Assembly (NCBI RefSeq): GCF_965118635.1
Contig: NZ_CBCPHV010000003.1
Location: forward strand, 1 to 64,000
From: Empedobacter brevis_A
GTDB taxonomy: Bacteria > Bacteroidota > Bacteroidia > Flavobacteriales > Weeksellaceae
Length of the DNA stretch: 64,000 bases
Reading direction: 5' to 3'
The notes below the pieces were generated by a model. It ran no database searches and was not told the origin of the DNA. It saw only the letters and a program-made list of their open reading frames with translations. This document shows, piece after piece, positions 26,196-34,551 of this stretch (its first letter is position 1; every line of letters starts with the position of its first letter). Position numbers and translations under genes: made by a program.

Positions 26196-26588
26196 TTAAT
26201 GTTTAGAAAATTTGATTAATTGAGCTGAATATTCGCTCATTAATAAGCTTAAAGAATTTAAAGTTGCTTCAAATTCATTTTGATCAAGATTCGCAATTTG
26301 AAGTGTGTAACGATAAATAACTTTGTTTCCGTCTTCTGTTATTGCAAAAGCACCATGAATGATATCGCGATTTTTCATCAACAATGCTTTCAACATTTCC
26401 AGATTATCATCTGTAATTGTAAATAAATACAATTCGAAAATGATAATTGGAGGAGCAATTCCTACAATTAGATTTTGAACACCATCCAGTAAATTTTCAA
26501 TCATAAAAACACCTTCTTTTTCGTTCTTATAATTGATGGTGTAATCTATGTTTTGAATAAAATTTTCAATCTTAGAAAAATAATTCAT
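26196..26588 (-). CDS. YbjN/CesT-like (type III chaperone fold) protein
   Basis: A 130-residue protein with no signal peptide. Its pattern of alternating strands and two long helices (ENLLDGVQNLIVG, then ELYLFTITDDNLEMLKALL and YRYTLQIANLDQNEFEATL) matches the small YbjN/CesT-Tir-like fold that repeatedly accompanies PspA genes. It is the first gene of the six-gene unit and lies 13 bases before pspA. It may be a PspA-binding adaptor or a chaperone; that is inference. The fold is judged by eye only. Confidence 0.65.
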   Translation of the reverse strand: MNYFSKIENFIQNIDYTINYKNEKEGVFMIENLLDGVQNLIVGIAPPIIIFELYLFTITDDNLEMLKALLMKNRDIIHGAFAITEDGNKVIYRYTLQIANLDQNEFEATLNSLSLLMSEYSAQLIKFSKH

Positions 26589-26639
26589 TTTGTTGTTATT
26601 AGTGTTTTTTGTAATTTGTTTCCATAAAATTAAACAATT

Positions 26640-26656
26640 TGCTAAAATAATTAGCA
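26640..26656. promoter_or_regulatory. candidate operator TGCTAA-N5-TTAGCA
   Basis: A 6-base inverted repeat in the divergent gap between the pspA unit and the XRE regulator. It covers the expected -33 region of the minus-strand promoter, whose -7 box is TAATTTTA at 26625-26632 (7 of 8). It is a candidate binding site for the adjacent XRE protein. Confidence 0.45.
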
Positions 26657-26681
26657 GATAAAAATGTTAAAATTTTAAACA

Positions 26682-27341
26682 ATGACGAAAATAGGTGAAA
26701 ATATAAAGAAATTAAGACAAGTTAAAAATTTAACTCAACAGGCTTTTGCTGATTTGTTTAAAGTTAGTAGAGGGAATATTTCATCTTACGAAGAAAAACG
26801 TGCAGAACCAAAAATTGAAACAATTTCTCAAATTGCTAAATATTTTAGCATTCCGATTAATCATTTAATTGAAAAAAACTTAACAGTAAACGAAATATTG
26901 CACTTTGATAATTATTTTGAAGAAGCTGATACGTTGCGAAATGTTAAAAATTTGAGCGCGATTCCTTTTTTGTCAAGAGAAGTTATTCAAACTAAAAAAG
27001 AATTATTTTCGAATTTAGAGAATTATCCATCAATCTATTTTCCAATTTACAATTCGCACCATTTTATTGCTTTAGAATATTCTTCAACTATTCCTTCTCC
27101 TATAGATTTTTCTGAAGAAGATTCGAATATTTTATTTTTTGAGCATTTGGAAGTGGAACATTTACATTTGGTAAAAGATAAGTTTGGTTTGTATTTGAAT
27201 GATGATGAAATTTTTGTCGGAAAGTTTATTCAAAACGATAATCAGTTGATATTGGAATTAAATCAATGGAAACAAATTATTTTTGATGTAGAAAATATTC
27301 AACATTTTTATCAGTTTTATGCTGTTTATAAAAAGGTTTAA
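26682..27341 (+). CDS. XRE-family transcriptional regulator
   Basis: A 219-residue DNA-binding protein. The N-terminal Cro/CI-type helix-turn-helix (residues about 4-63) shows LTQQAFADLFKVSRGNISSY. The remaining ~150 residues form an unassigned, probably ligand- or partner-binding domain (FPIYNSHHFIALEYSS region) and not a recognisable LexA/CI peptidase. It is divergently transcribed from the pspA-flotillin-AAA unit with an inverted repeat in the shared gap, so it is probably the regulator of that unit and of itself. Direct regulation is inference. Confidence 0.85.
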   Translation: MTKIGENIKKLRQVKNLTQQAFADLFKVSRGNISSYEEKRAEPKIETISQIAKYFSIPINHLIEKNLTVNEILHFDNYFEEADTLRNVKNLSAIPFLSREVIQTKKELFSNLENYPSIYFPIYNSHHFIALEYSSTIPSPIDFSEEDSNILFFEHLEVEHLHLVKDKFGLYLNDDEIFVGKFIQNDNQLILELNQWKQIIFDVENIQHFYQFYAVYKKV

Positions 27342-27370
27342 AAAAAGCAGAAGTAAAACTTCTGCTTTTT
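27342..27370. terminator. bidirectional terminator after the XRE gene
   Basis: Perfect 13-base stem AAAAAGCAGAAGT / ACTTCTGCTTTTT with loop AAA, between convergent genes and followed by further T. Confidence 0.92.
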
Positions 27371-27379
27371 TTGTTTAAT

Positions 27380-28588
27380 TTACACTTTTATATAAATCTT
27401 TTTCTTGTCCAATAAATAAGCTAACCACCAAAAGAAAGCTAAGAAAATTAACGAATAAACAAATGAGCCGATTTCTGGAATTCCAGGAATTTTAGCGCAA
27501 ATATTTTCGTAAAAACAACCAAGAGGAGAAACGAATTTTATTTCGCCTTGATCATTCAAACCGGCTTCAATTCGAATTAAACCTAATAATCGTGGTAATA
27601 ATCCGCTTAAAACAAAAATGAATAATGGATTTTTTCCAAAAACGTCAAAGAATTTCATTAGCTTATTTTTGATTCCTAAAATTTCGATGAACCAAATCAT
27701 AGTTCCAATTGTTAGAATCGCTAAACCGGTTGTGTTGAAAACATAAGAACTGCTCCAAATCTTTTTATTGTACGGGAAATCCCATTGCCAAATGTAGCCA
27801 ATTGTCAAGGCAATTGTTCCTAAAACAAATAAACCTGCCAACATTTTATATTGCGGATTGTCAGTTTTTGGTAAAGTTTTTCCTAACCAATTTATATTTC
27901 CTTGTTTTTGGATATAATCACCAACTAAATATCCAAATAAAACTTGTGGAATTGTAGAAATTGTACTGAAAATTCCTTCTGGATCAAATGGAATTCCTTC
28001 TCCTTTATATATATGAGCTAAACCAAGTAATTGATTATCGATTTTAGTTCCAATAAATCCTTCTAATGAATAAGGATCAGAATTTCCTAATCCGAAGGTT
28101 AAAACCCAATAAAGTAGAAGAATCGCGCAGCTTATAAATAGAACTTGTTTTTGTTTAAAATAAAAAGCAATTACTGAAGCAAAAAAGTAAGCAATTGCAA
28201 TTCGTTGTAAAACTCCCATTATTCGAATTCCGTTTTCTTTTGAATCTTTCCAAACTTTGAAAATAAGTTCGTTATTTTCCCATTTGAAAAATGGCCACCA
28301 ATTGATGAATAATCCAATTCCGAAAATTAGGATTGTCCGTTTTATTACTTTTTGCCAAAAAATACGTTGAGGTTGTTGTTGTAATTTTGGAATTACAAAA
28401 GCCATTGCGTTTCCTACAGCGAACAAAAAGAAAGGAAAAACTAAATCTGTTGGCGTACATCCGTGCCAATTTGCATGTTCTAAAGGATCGAACATAGCGG
28501 ACCAAGTTCCAGGATTATTTACCAAAATCATCAATGCAACAGTTGCACCACGAAAAACGTCTAATGAATAATAACGAGCTGCTTTCAT
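27380..28588 (-). CDS. HGSNAT/NagX-like acyltransferase membrane protein (DUF5009 type)
   Basis: A 402-residue polytopic protein with about ten membrane helices. It opens YYSLDVFRGATVALMILVNNPG, the signature of the DUF5009/DUF1624 group related to heparan-alpha-glucosaminide N-acetyltransferase. Further features are HANWHGCTPTDLVFPFFLF (with the conserved His and a PTDLVFP turn), RIMGVLQRIAIAY, and a C-terminal helix-rich part. The family may transfer acetyl across the inner membrane to sugars. No substrate is visible here, and no GlcNAc pathway genes adjoin. It is convergent with the XRE gene and divergent from aspA. Confidence 0.82.
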   Translation of the reverse strand: MKAARYYSLDVFRGATVALMILVNNPGTWSAMFDPLEHANWHGCTPTDLVFPFFLFAVGNAMAFVIPKLQQQPQRIFWQKVIKRTILIFGIGLFINWWPFFKWENNELIFKVWKDSKENGIRIMGVLQRIAIAYFFASVIAFYFKQKQVLFISCAILLLYWVLTFGLGNSDPYSLEGFIGTKIDNQLLGLAHIYKGEGIPFDPEGIFSTISTIPQVLFGYLVGDYIQKQGNINWLGKTLPKTDNPQYKMLAGLFVLGTIALTIGYIWQWDFPYNKKIWSSSYVFNTTGLAILTIGTMIWFIEILGIKNKLMKFFDVFGKNPLFIFVLSGLLPRLLGLIRIEAGLNDQGEIKFVSPLGCFYENICAKIPGIPEIGSFVYSLIFLAFFWWLAYLLDKKKIYIKV

Positions 28589-28671
28589 CTCTTTTGTGTT
28601 GATGTTTTAAAGATATAGATTTTTTGAAATTTTTAGCAACTAGCTTTCTTAAAATATCCTATTATATTACT

Positions 28672-28700
28672 TACCTTTATTGTTGATAACAAACAATAAA
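28672..28700 (+). promoter_or_regulatory. aspA promoter box overlapping a 9-base inverted repeat
   Basis: TACCTTTA (28672-28679, 7 of 8 to TAnnTTTG) overlaps the perfect inverted repeat TTTATTGTT / AACAATAAA (28676-28684 and 28692-28700). It could be an operator or a hairpin at the very 5' end of the transcript. Confidence 0.45.
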
Positions 28701-28704
28701 AAAA

Positions 28705-30093
28705 ATGAGAACTGAGTCAGATTTATTAGGAGAATTAAAAATTCCTGAAACGGCTTATTACGGAGTGCAAACACAAAGAGCGATTAATAATTTCAAAATT
28801 TCGACAAATCATTTGTCAGATTATCCTGAATTTATAAAAGCTTTAGGTGTTGTGAAATTAGGTGCTGCGGAAGCAAATTATGAATTAGGAATTCTATCGA
28901 AAGAATTATTTGATGCAATTTCCTTTGCTTCCAATGAATTGATGGATGGAAAATATGTGGATCAGTTTCCGATTGATATGATTCAAGGTGGAGCAGGAAC
29001 TTCTACAAATATGAATGCGAACGAAGTTATTGCAAATATAGCTTTGGAGCATTTAGGAAAACAAAAAGGTGAATATCAATATTGTTCACCAAATGATCAT
29101 GTAAATTTATCTCAATCTACAAATGATGCTTATCCTTCAGCTTTGAAATTAGCTTTGTTTGATATGAATAAACCTTTGGTTGAAGCATTAACAAATTTAT
29201 ATTTGGCTTTTGATAAAAAAGCAAAAGAGTTTGAGAATGTTATAAAAATGGGACGTACACAATTACAAGATGCAGTTCCAATGACGCTTGGACAAGAGTT
29301 TGAAGGTTTTGCAAATACATTGCACAAAGAAGTAGATAATTTGAATAAAATTGCTTCTGAATTGTTAGTAATTAATATGGGAGCAACTGCGATTGGAACG
29401 GGATTGAATGCTGTTCCGGGCTACGCACAATTATGTACATCAAAAATAGCTTCGATAATAAAGGAAAAAGTTGTTTTGGCTGATAATTTAGTAGAAGCAA
29501 CATCGGATACAAGTTCTTTTGTAGATTATTCTTCTGCATTGAAACGTCTTTGTGTGAAATTATCAAAAATTTGTAATGATTTACGATTGTTAACATCTGG
29601 ACCAAGAACAGGTTTATTTGAGATTAATTTGCCTCCGAAACAACCAGGATCTTCGATTATGCCAGGAAAAGTGAATCCAGTTATTCCAGAAGTTGTTAAT
29701 CAGGTTTGTTTTAAAGTTATTGGAAATGATTTAACTATAACAATGGCTGCGGAAGCAGGACAATTGCAATTAAATGTAATGGAACCTGTAATTGGTTTTT
29801 CAATTATGGAATCAATTCAATATTTAACCAATGCGATGAATACATTGCGTGTAGAATGTGTGGATGGAATTACAGCAAATGCAGAATATTTGAAAAATGA
29901 AGTTCAAAATAGTATTGGAATTGTAACGGCGCTAAATCCGTATATTGGTTACAAAGCAAGTACAAAAATTGCAAAAGAAGCTCTAGAAACTGGAGGAAGT
30001 GTTTATCAATTAGTTTTAGATCATGGTTTATTGTCGAAAGAACGTTTAGATGAAATCCTTGATCCTAAAAATATGCTTGGACCACATATATAG
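28705..30093 (+). CDS. aspA: aspartate ammonia-lyase
   Basis: A 462-residue enzyme of the fumarase/aspartase superfamily, converting L-aspartate to fumarate and ammonia. The aspartase-like start is ESDLLGELKIPETAYYGVQT. It has GGAGTSTNMNANEVIAN near residue 96, HVNLSQSTNDAYPSALK near 133, and the mobile catalytic loop GSSIMPGKVNPVIPEV near 315. Fumarase class II is the main alternative, but YYGVQTQRAINNF and the AYPSA context fit aspartase better. It is transcribed alone from a promoter overlapping an inverted repeat. Confidence 0.85.
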   Translation: MRTESDLLGELKIPETAYYGVQTQRAINNFKISTNHLSDYPEFIKALGVVKLGAAEANYELGILSKELFDAISFASNELMDGKYVDQFPIDMIQGGAGTSTNMNANEVIANIALEHLGKQKGEYQYCSPNDHVNLSQSTNDAYPSALKLALFDMNKPLVEALTNLYLAFDKKAKEFENVIKMGRTQLQDAVPMTLGQEFEGFANTLHKEVDNLNKIASELLVINMGATAIGTGLNAVPGYAQLCTSKIASIIKEKVVLADNLVEATSDTSSFVDYSSALKRLCVKLSKICNDLRLLTSGPRTGLFEINLPPKQPGSSIMPGKVNPVIPEVVNQVCFKVIGNDLTITMAAEAGQLQLNVMEPVIGFSIMESIQYLTNAMNTLRVECVDGITANAEYLKNEVQNSIGIVTALNPYIGYKASTKIAKEALETGGSVYQLVLDHGLLSKERLDEILDPKNMLGPHI

Positions 30094-30107
30094 AAATTGT
30101 AAGTAAA

Positions 30108-30159
30108 AAATTATGAGTAATAAGTTCAGAGAAAACTTAGAATTTATTACTCATAATTT
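30108..30159. repeat. long imperfect inverted repeat between aspA and the helicase gene
   Basis: Perfect 16-base arms AAATTATGAGTAATAA (30108-30123) and TTATTACTCATAATTT (30144-30159), with a further inner pair AAGTT/AACTT. It could act as a terminator for both convergent genes, but the stem is much longer and lower in GC than the others here and lacks a T-run. Confidence 0.7.
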
Positions 30160-30170
30160 AAAAACTTATA

Positions 30171-31313
30171 TTAATATCCGTGTAAATTCACATCATCAGT
30201 TGGAAGTAGATCAACTTTTTTACCCATTTTTTTCTGAATGATTTTGAAATGATGCAAATCTTCTTCTGTTATCAAGCTTATTGCTTTTCCATTTGCATTA
30301 GCACGACCTGTACGTCCAATTCTGTGTACATAATCTAAAGGCGAACGAGGCAATTCGTAATTAATTACAGTTGGCAAACCTTCGATATGAATTCCGCGCC
30401 CAATCAAATCTGTTGCAACCAAAACTTTAATATCACCTAATTTAAAATCTTCTAAATTATCCATTCTAGCTCCTTGCGATTTCTTGCTGTGAATTGCCAT
30501 TGCAGAAATTTTATTTTTCTTTAATTTTACAACCAAATTATCTGCAGTTCTTGTCGAAGAAACAAAAACCAAAACTTGTTCTAAATTTTCAGATTTGATT
30601 AAATAACGTAAAAAAGGACCTTTCGTTTCGGCATCAACTTTATATGCAACTTGTTCGATTTGATCTAAATCAATTTCTTGCTTTTTGATTTCAATAACAA
30701 TTGGATCAATATTTAATGTTGATTTTATTTCATCAATTTTATCATTTAATGTGGCAGAAAAAAGAATTGATTGTTTCTTTTTCGGAACACTTTTCAAAAT
30801 TCGATTCATTTCATCACCAAATCCTAATTGAAACATTTTGTCTGCTTCATCAATAACCAAATATTGCAATTGATCTAATGATAATGCATTATGATCCATC
30901 AAATCTAACAAACGTCCAGGAGTTGCAATCAAAATTTCCGTTCCGTATAAATTTTTCATTTGCGGATTAATAGAAGTTCCTCCATAAACAGCTTGCGTTT
31001 GTACTTCGCGACGCAAAGCAGCTTGAAGTCCAGCAAAAGTTTGTTCAATTTGAACTGCTAATTCACGAGTTGGAACTAAAATCAACGCTTTTACATGACG
31101 AGATTTTTCGTATGATTGATGCTGAATTTTTTGCAACAAAGGCGCAACAAAACACAAGGTTTTTCCCGAACCAGTTTTTGCAATTCCCATTACATCTTTT
31201 CCTTTTAGAATTGATGGAATTGTTTCGGTTTGAATTTCAAAAGGTTTTAAAAATCCAAGTTTTGTAATTGCTTTTGATAAATATGGTGATAATCCTAAAT
31301 TTTCGAATGACAT
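30171..31313 (-). CDS. DEAD-box RNA helicase (RhlE-like)
   Basis: A 380-residue ATP-dependent RNA helicase consisting of little more than the two RecA-like domains. Visible motifs: Q motif near 20 (FLKPFEIQTETIP), AKTGSGKT (I, near 45), PTRELA (Ia), TPGRLLD (Ib), VIDEADKM (II), SATL (III), then LVFVSS-type (IV), ATDLIGRGIH (V) and HRIGRTGR (VI). It lacks the long basic C-terminal tail of many RhlE/DeaD proteins. It unwinds RNA in ribosome assembly or RNA decay, and the target cannot be told. Confidence 0.92.
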   Translation of the reverse strand: MSFENLGLSPYLSKAITKLGFLKPFEIQTETIPSILKGKDVMGIAKTGSGKTLCFVAPLLQKIQHQSYEKSRHVKALILVPTRELAVQIEQTFAGLQAALRREVQTQAVYGGTSINPQMKNLYGTEILIATPGRLLDLMDHNALSLDQLQYLVIDEADKMFQLGFGDEMNRILKSVPKKKQSILFSATLNDKIDEIKSTLNIDPIVIEIKKQEIDLDQIEQVAYKVDAETKGPFLRYLIKSENLEQVLVFVSSTRTADNLVVKLKKNKISAMAIHSKKSQGARMDNLEDFKLGDIKVLVATDLIGRGIHIEGLPTVINYELPRSPLDYVHRIGRTGRANANGKAISLITEEDLHHFKIIQKKMGKKVDLLPTDDVNLHGY

Positions 31314-31543
31314 AAATTGATATAAGGTTACAAAGGTAGAGATTAAATCTGAATGATATTTTAGGAATAATTGTTCTGTACATCATTTTTAATCGTGAAG
31401 AAAATGAAAGGTTTAAAATCAATTCTGAAATATTTCTAAAAATCATTTTACATTCATTTTAAAATTTCAGAAAAAAGAATTAAAATAGAAATAATTTCGG
31501 TTTAAAACTTTATAAAAAGCTTTTAGCTTAATATAACTATAGT

Positions 31544-31551
31544 TAACTTTG
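31544..31551 (+). promoter_or_regulatory. -7 box TAACTTTG before metZ
   Basis: A perfect TAnnTTTG 6 bases before the ATG at 31558. The predicted transcript has almost no leader, which leaves no room for a riboswitch. A TTG inside the box (31549) could open a slightly longer frame and is rejected. Confidence 0.65.
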
Positions 31552-31557
31552 ATACTT

Positions 31558-32730
31558 ATGAAAAAAGATCAGTCTAAAATAATTCGTGAACAAGCACCAA
31601 GATCTGCTATTCGCGAGCATTCAGTTCCATTGTATTTAACTTCAAGTTTTATTTTTGATAGCGCAGAACAAGGTCGAGCTATTTTTGCTGAAGAAGAGCA
31701 AGGAATGGTTTATTCGCGTTATGCAAATCCAAATACGACAGAGTTTATAAATCGTGTTTGTGCTTTGGAAAAAGCTGAAGCAGGTTTAGCTTTTGCATCA
31801 GGAATGGCTGCTGTTTTTGCATCATTTGCATCGTACATAAAAAGTGGCGATCATATTGTTTCTAGTCGAGCTATTTTTGGATCAACACATCAATTAATTA
31901 CGCAATTATTTCCTCGTTGGGGCGTAACTTATACTTATGTTGAAACACCAAATATTGAAGATTGGGAAAAAGCAATTCAACCAAATACAAAAATTGTTTT
32001 TTTAGAATCGCCTTCAAATCCAGGATTAGAGTTATTCGATTTAGAAGCTTTAGCAAAATTGAAAGATAAATATCCGAATATTATTTTTGCAATAGACAAT
32101 TGTTTTGCAACGCCATATTTACAACAACCTTTGCAATTTGGATTTGATTTGTCTATACATTCTGCAACAAAATATATGGATGGACAAGGTCGCGTTTTGG
32201 GCGGAATAGTTGTAGGAGATGAAAAATTAATCAACGAAATGTTGTTTTTTATTCGTCATACAGGACCAGCAATGTCTGCATTTAACGCTTGGACAATTTC
32301 TAAAAGTTTAGAAACGTTACCACTTCGCATGGATCGTCATTGCGAAAATGCATTAGCACTAGCGGAAGCTTTAGAGAATCATCCTGAAATTGTAGACGTA
32401 AAATATCCATTTTTACCATCGCATCCGCAATATGAGTTAGCGAAAAAACAAATGAAAGGCGGAGGTGGAATTGTTACGTTTGAAGTGAAAGGCGGAAAAG
32501 AACGTGCTTTTGAGTTTATTGATGCATTAGAAATGATTCTTTATACATCCAATTTAGGAGATTCGAGATCGATAGCAACACATCCTGCTACAACAACTCA
32601 TGCAAAATTAACTGATGCAGAACGTCAAGATTTAGGAATTAAGCCAGGTTCTATACGCTTATCTGTAGGATTAGAAGATAAAGAAGATATTATCCAAGAT
32701 ATTTTACAAGCTTTAGAGAAAACAAAATAG
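31558..32730 (+). CDS. metZ: O-succinylhomoserine sulfhydrylase-like PLP enzyme
   Basis: A 390-residue Cys/Met-metabolism PLP enzyme (gamma family). Features in order: YSRYANPNTTEF, the cofactor-binding FASGMAAV near 85, DNCFATPYLQQPL, the PLP lysine in HSATKYMDGQGRVLGG (K near 205), and a C-terminal HPATTTHAKL with GSIRLSVGLED. The DGQGR segment after the lysine favours O-succinylhomoserine sulfhydrylase (MetZ), which makes homocysteine directly from sulfide; cystathionine gamma-synthase or a lyase is the alternative. The start is set at 31558, just after the promoter box. Confidence 0.85.
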   Translation: MKKDQSKIIREQAPRSAIREHSVPLYLTSSFIFDSAEQGRAIFAEEEQGMVYSRYANPNTTEFINRVCALEKAEAGLAFASGMAAVFASFASYIKSGDHIVSSRAIFGSTHQLITQLFPRWGVTYTYVETPNIEDWEKAIQPNTKIVFLESPSNPGLELFDLEALAKLKDKYPNIIFAIDNCFATPYLQQPLQFGFDLSIHSATKYMDGQGRVLGGIVVGDEKLINEMLFFIRHTGPAMSAFNAWTISKSLETLPLRMDRHCENALALAEALENHPEIVDVKYPFLPSHPQYELAKKQMKGGGGIVTFEVKGGKERAFEFIDALEMILYTSNLGDSRSIATHPATTTHAKLTDAERQDLGIKPGSIRLSVGLEDKEDIIQDILQALEKTK

Positions 32731-32731
32731 A

Positions 32732-32769
32732 AATAAATAAAACCCACTTAAAAGTGGGTTTTATTTATT
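32732..32769. terminator. bidirectional terminator between metZ and ltaE
   Basis: A perfect 18-base stem (AATAAATAAAACCCACTT with its complement, 32732-32749 and 32752-32769) with loop AA, shared by two convergent genes. Confidence 0.93.
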
Positions 32770-33784
32770 ATATTGATTTGATAAAATGATCAACTTGTTC
32801 TTCTGGAGTTGTCCAAGAAGTAACAAGTCTTATTGCAGAATTTTGTTCATCAATTTTTTGCCAAATATAAAATTCGAAATGTTGTTGTAACTTTTCAATG
32901 ATATTGTTTGGTAAAATAGGAAAAATTTGGTTCGAAGAAGGTTCTGTTAAAAAACGATAACCTTTTTCTGAAATTGCATTTGCTAATTTTTCGGACATTT
33001 GATTAGCATGTTTTCCCATTTCGAAAAATAAGTTATTTCGAAACATTTCTGAAAATTGTATTCCAATCAATCTTCCTTTTGCTAACATTCCGCCTTTTTG
33101 TTTAATATGATAACGAAAATCTTCGTCCAATTTTAAATTATTGATGACAATTGCTTCACCTAAAAGAGCTCCATTTTTAGTTCCGCCAATGTAAAAAATG
33201 TCTGTAAAATTTGCCATATCTTCTAACGTTAAATCACATTTAGAAGAAGTTAAAGCAGGTGCTAAACGAGCGCCATCTACAAAAAGATATAAATTATTTT
33301 CTTGGCAAAAATTATAAAGTTCTTGTAGTTCTTTTTTCGAATAAAGACTTCCGACTTCTGTAGAATTGGAAATATAAACCAATTTTGGTTTTACCATATG
33401 TTCGTCTGTATGCATATTGAGAACAATTGAAATTTGTTCTGGCGAAATTTTTCCATTCTCTGTTGCAATTGTATTTACTTTGTGTCCTGTAGCTTCTATC
33501 GCGCCTGTTTCATGAACCGCAATATGTCCACTTTCAGCTGCTATTACAGATTCATATGGTTTTAGAACAGAAGATATCACAATTAAATTGGCTTGTGTTC
33601 CACCAGAAACAAAATGAATGGCAGATTCTTTTTTCAGTTGTTTTTTGATAAGTTCGCGTGCTTCGTTACAAAACTCATCTTCTCCATAACCAATTGTTTG
33701 TTCTAAGTTTGTTTCGATTAATCGTTGTAAAATAGCAGGATGTGCGCCTTCGCTATAATCATTTTTAAAGCTATATTTTTTCAA
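32768..33784 (-). CDS. ltaE: low-specificity L-threonine aldolase
   Basis: A 338-residue PLP enzyme of the beta-eliminating lyase/threonine aldolase family, cleaving L-threonine to glycine and acetaldehyde. It opens FKNDYSEGAHPAIL, has the cofactor-binding HFVSGGTQANL near 58, SNSTEVGSLYS, the cofactor Asp in LFVDGARLAPAL, and the PLP lysine in FYIGGTKNGAL near 200. Length and order are typical. Its stop region overlaps the bidirectional terminator shared with metZ. Other beta-eliminating lyases are less likely. Confidence 0.9.
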   Translation of the reverse strand: MKKYSFKNDYSEGAHPAILQRLIETNLEQTIGYGEDEFCNEARELIKKQLKKESAIHFVSGGTQANLIVISSVLKPYESVIAAESGHIAVHETGAIEATGHKVNTIATENGKISPEQISIVLNMHTDEHMVKPKLVYISNSTEVGSLYSKKELQELYNFCQENNLYLFVDGARLAPALTSSKCDLTLEDMANFTDIFYIGGTKNGALLGEAIVINNLKLDEDFRYHIKQKGGMLAKGRLIGIQFSEMFRNNLFFEMGKHANQMSEKLANAISEKGYRFLTEPSSNQIFPILPNNIIEKLQQHFEFYIWQKIDEQNSAIRLVTSWTTPEEQVDHFIKSI

Positions 33785-33822
33785 AATAGAAATCTTAATT
33801 TTCGAGAATAAAAATAGGAGTT

Positions 33823-33857
33823 TTCCTAATTCTTTCCTATTTTACTATCTATTTTTA
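33823..33857 (+). promoter_or_regulatory. direct-repeat operator and -7 box of the two-component system
   Basis: Two 11-base direct repeats, TTCCTAATTCT (33823) and TTCCTATTTTA (33834), then 5 bases, then TATTTTTA (33850-33857, 7 of 8 to the -7 box). The same layout, to the base, is found before the PepSY-like genes at 35831-35865. OmpR-type regulators bind such head-to-tail repeats; this predicts autoregulation. Confidence 0.72.
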
Positions 33858-33878
33858 CCAATTATTAAAACTGAAGTT

Positions 33879-34550
33879 ATGAAGATTTTAGTCGTAGAAG
33901 ATGAAATAAAATTGCAAGAAACAATTGTCGAATTTTTAGAAAATGAAAAGATGATTGTGGAATCTGCAGATAATTATCAACAAGCGTTAGATAAAATAAT
34001 TTCGTTTGATTATGATTGTATTTTATTAGATATGATGTTGCCCGATGGCGATGGAATGTCTTTATTGAAGGAATTGAAAAAACTTCATAAAGAAACATCA
34101 GTTATTATTTTATCAGCAAAAGATTCAGTTGATGATAAAGTAGAAGGATTATTGGTTGGTGCAGATGATTATTTGGCAAAGCCATTTCATTTTGCTGAAT
34201 TATTGGCAAGAATAAAAGTTGCATTGCGCAAAAATTTGCAAAAAGGAGAAGATGTTTTGAGTTATAAAAACATCAAAATTTTTCCCGAAGATAGAGTTGT
34301 AAAAGTAAATGATATTGAACTAAAATTGAATAGAAAAGAATACGATTTACTTTATTATTTTATGCTAAGACCAGAACGCGTTTTTCAGAAAACAACTTTG
34401 GCAGAAAGTGTTTGGGGAGATCATATCGAAATGGCAGATAATTTAGATTTTATTTATTCTCAAATAAAAAATTTAAGAAAAAAGTTGAAAGAAGCAAATT
34501 CGGAAGCTGATTTTCAAGCGATTTATGGAATTGGATATAAATTGATTTGA
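33879..34550 (+). CDS. response regulator, OmpR/PhoB family
   Basis: A 223-residue two-component response regulator. The receiver domain (1-~118) has the acidic pair VEDE, the phosphoacceptor D51 (CILLDMMLPDGDG), and the conserved Lys in LAKPF near 155-160 of the whole chain's first half (about residue 107). The winged-helix output domain (about 130-223) shows the LNRKEYDLLYYFM and IYSQIKNLRKKL segments. It precedes its kinase by 1 base. A direct-repeat site in its own promoter recurs before the two PepSY-like genes downstream, so the likely regulon is visible in the window. Confidence 0.93.
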   Translation: MKILVVEDEIKLQETIVEFLENEKMIVESADNYQQALDKIISFDYDCILLDMMLPDGDGMSLLKELKKLHKETSVIILSAKDSVDDKVEGLLVGADDYLAKPFHFAELLARIKVALRKNLQKGEDVLSYKNIKIFPEDRVVKVNDIELKLNRKEYDLLYYFMLRPERVFQKTTLAESVWGDHIEMADNLDFIYSQIKNLRKKLKEANSEADFQAIYGIGYKLI

Positions 34551-34551
34551 T

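Noticed and set aside
31314..31543. SAM-type riboswitch upstream of metZ
   Set aside because: The -7 box lies 6 bases before the metZ start, so there is no leader in which a riboswitch could sit.
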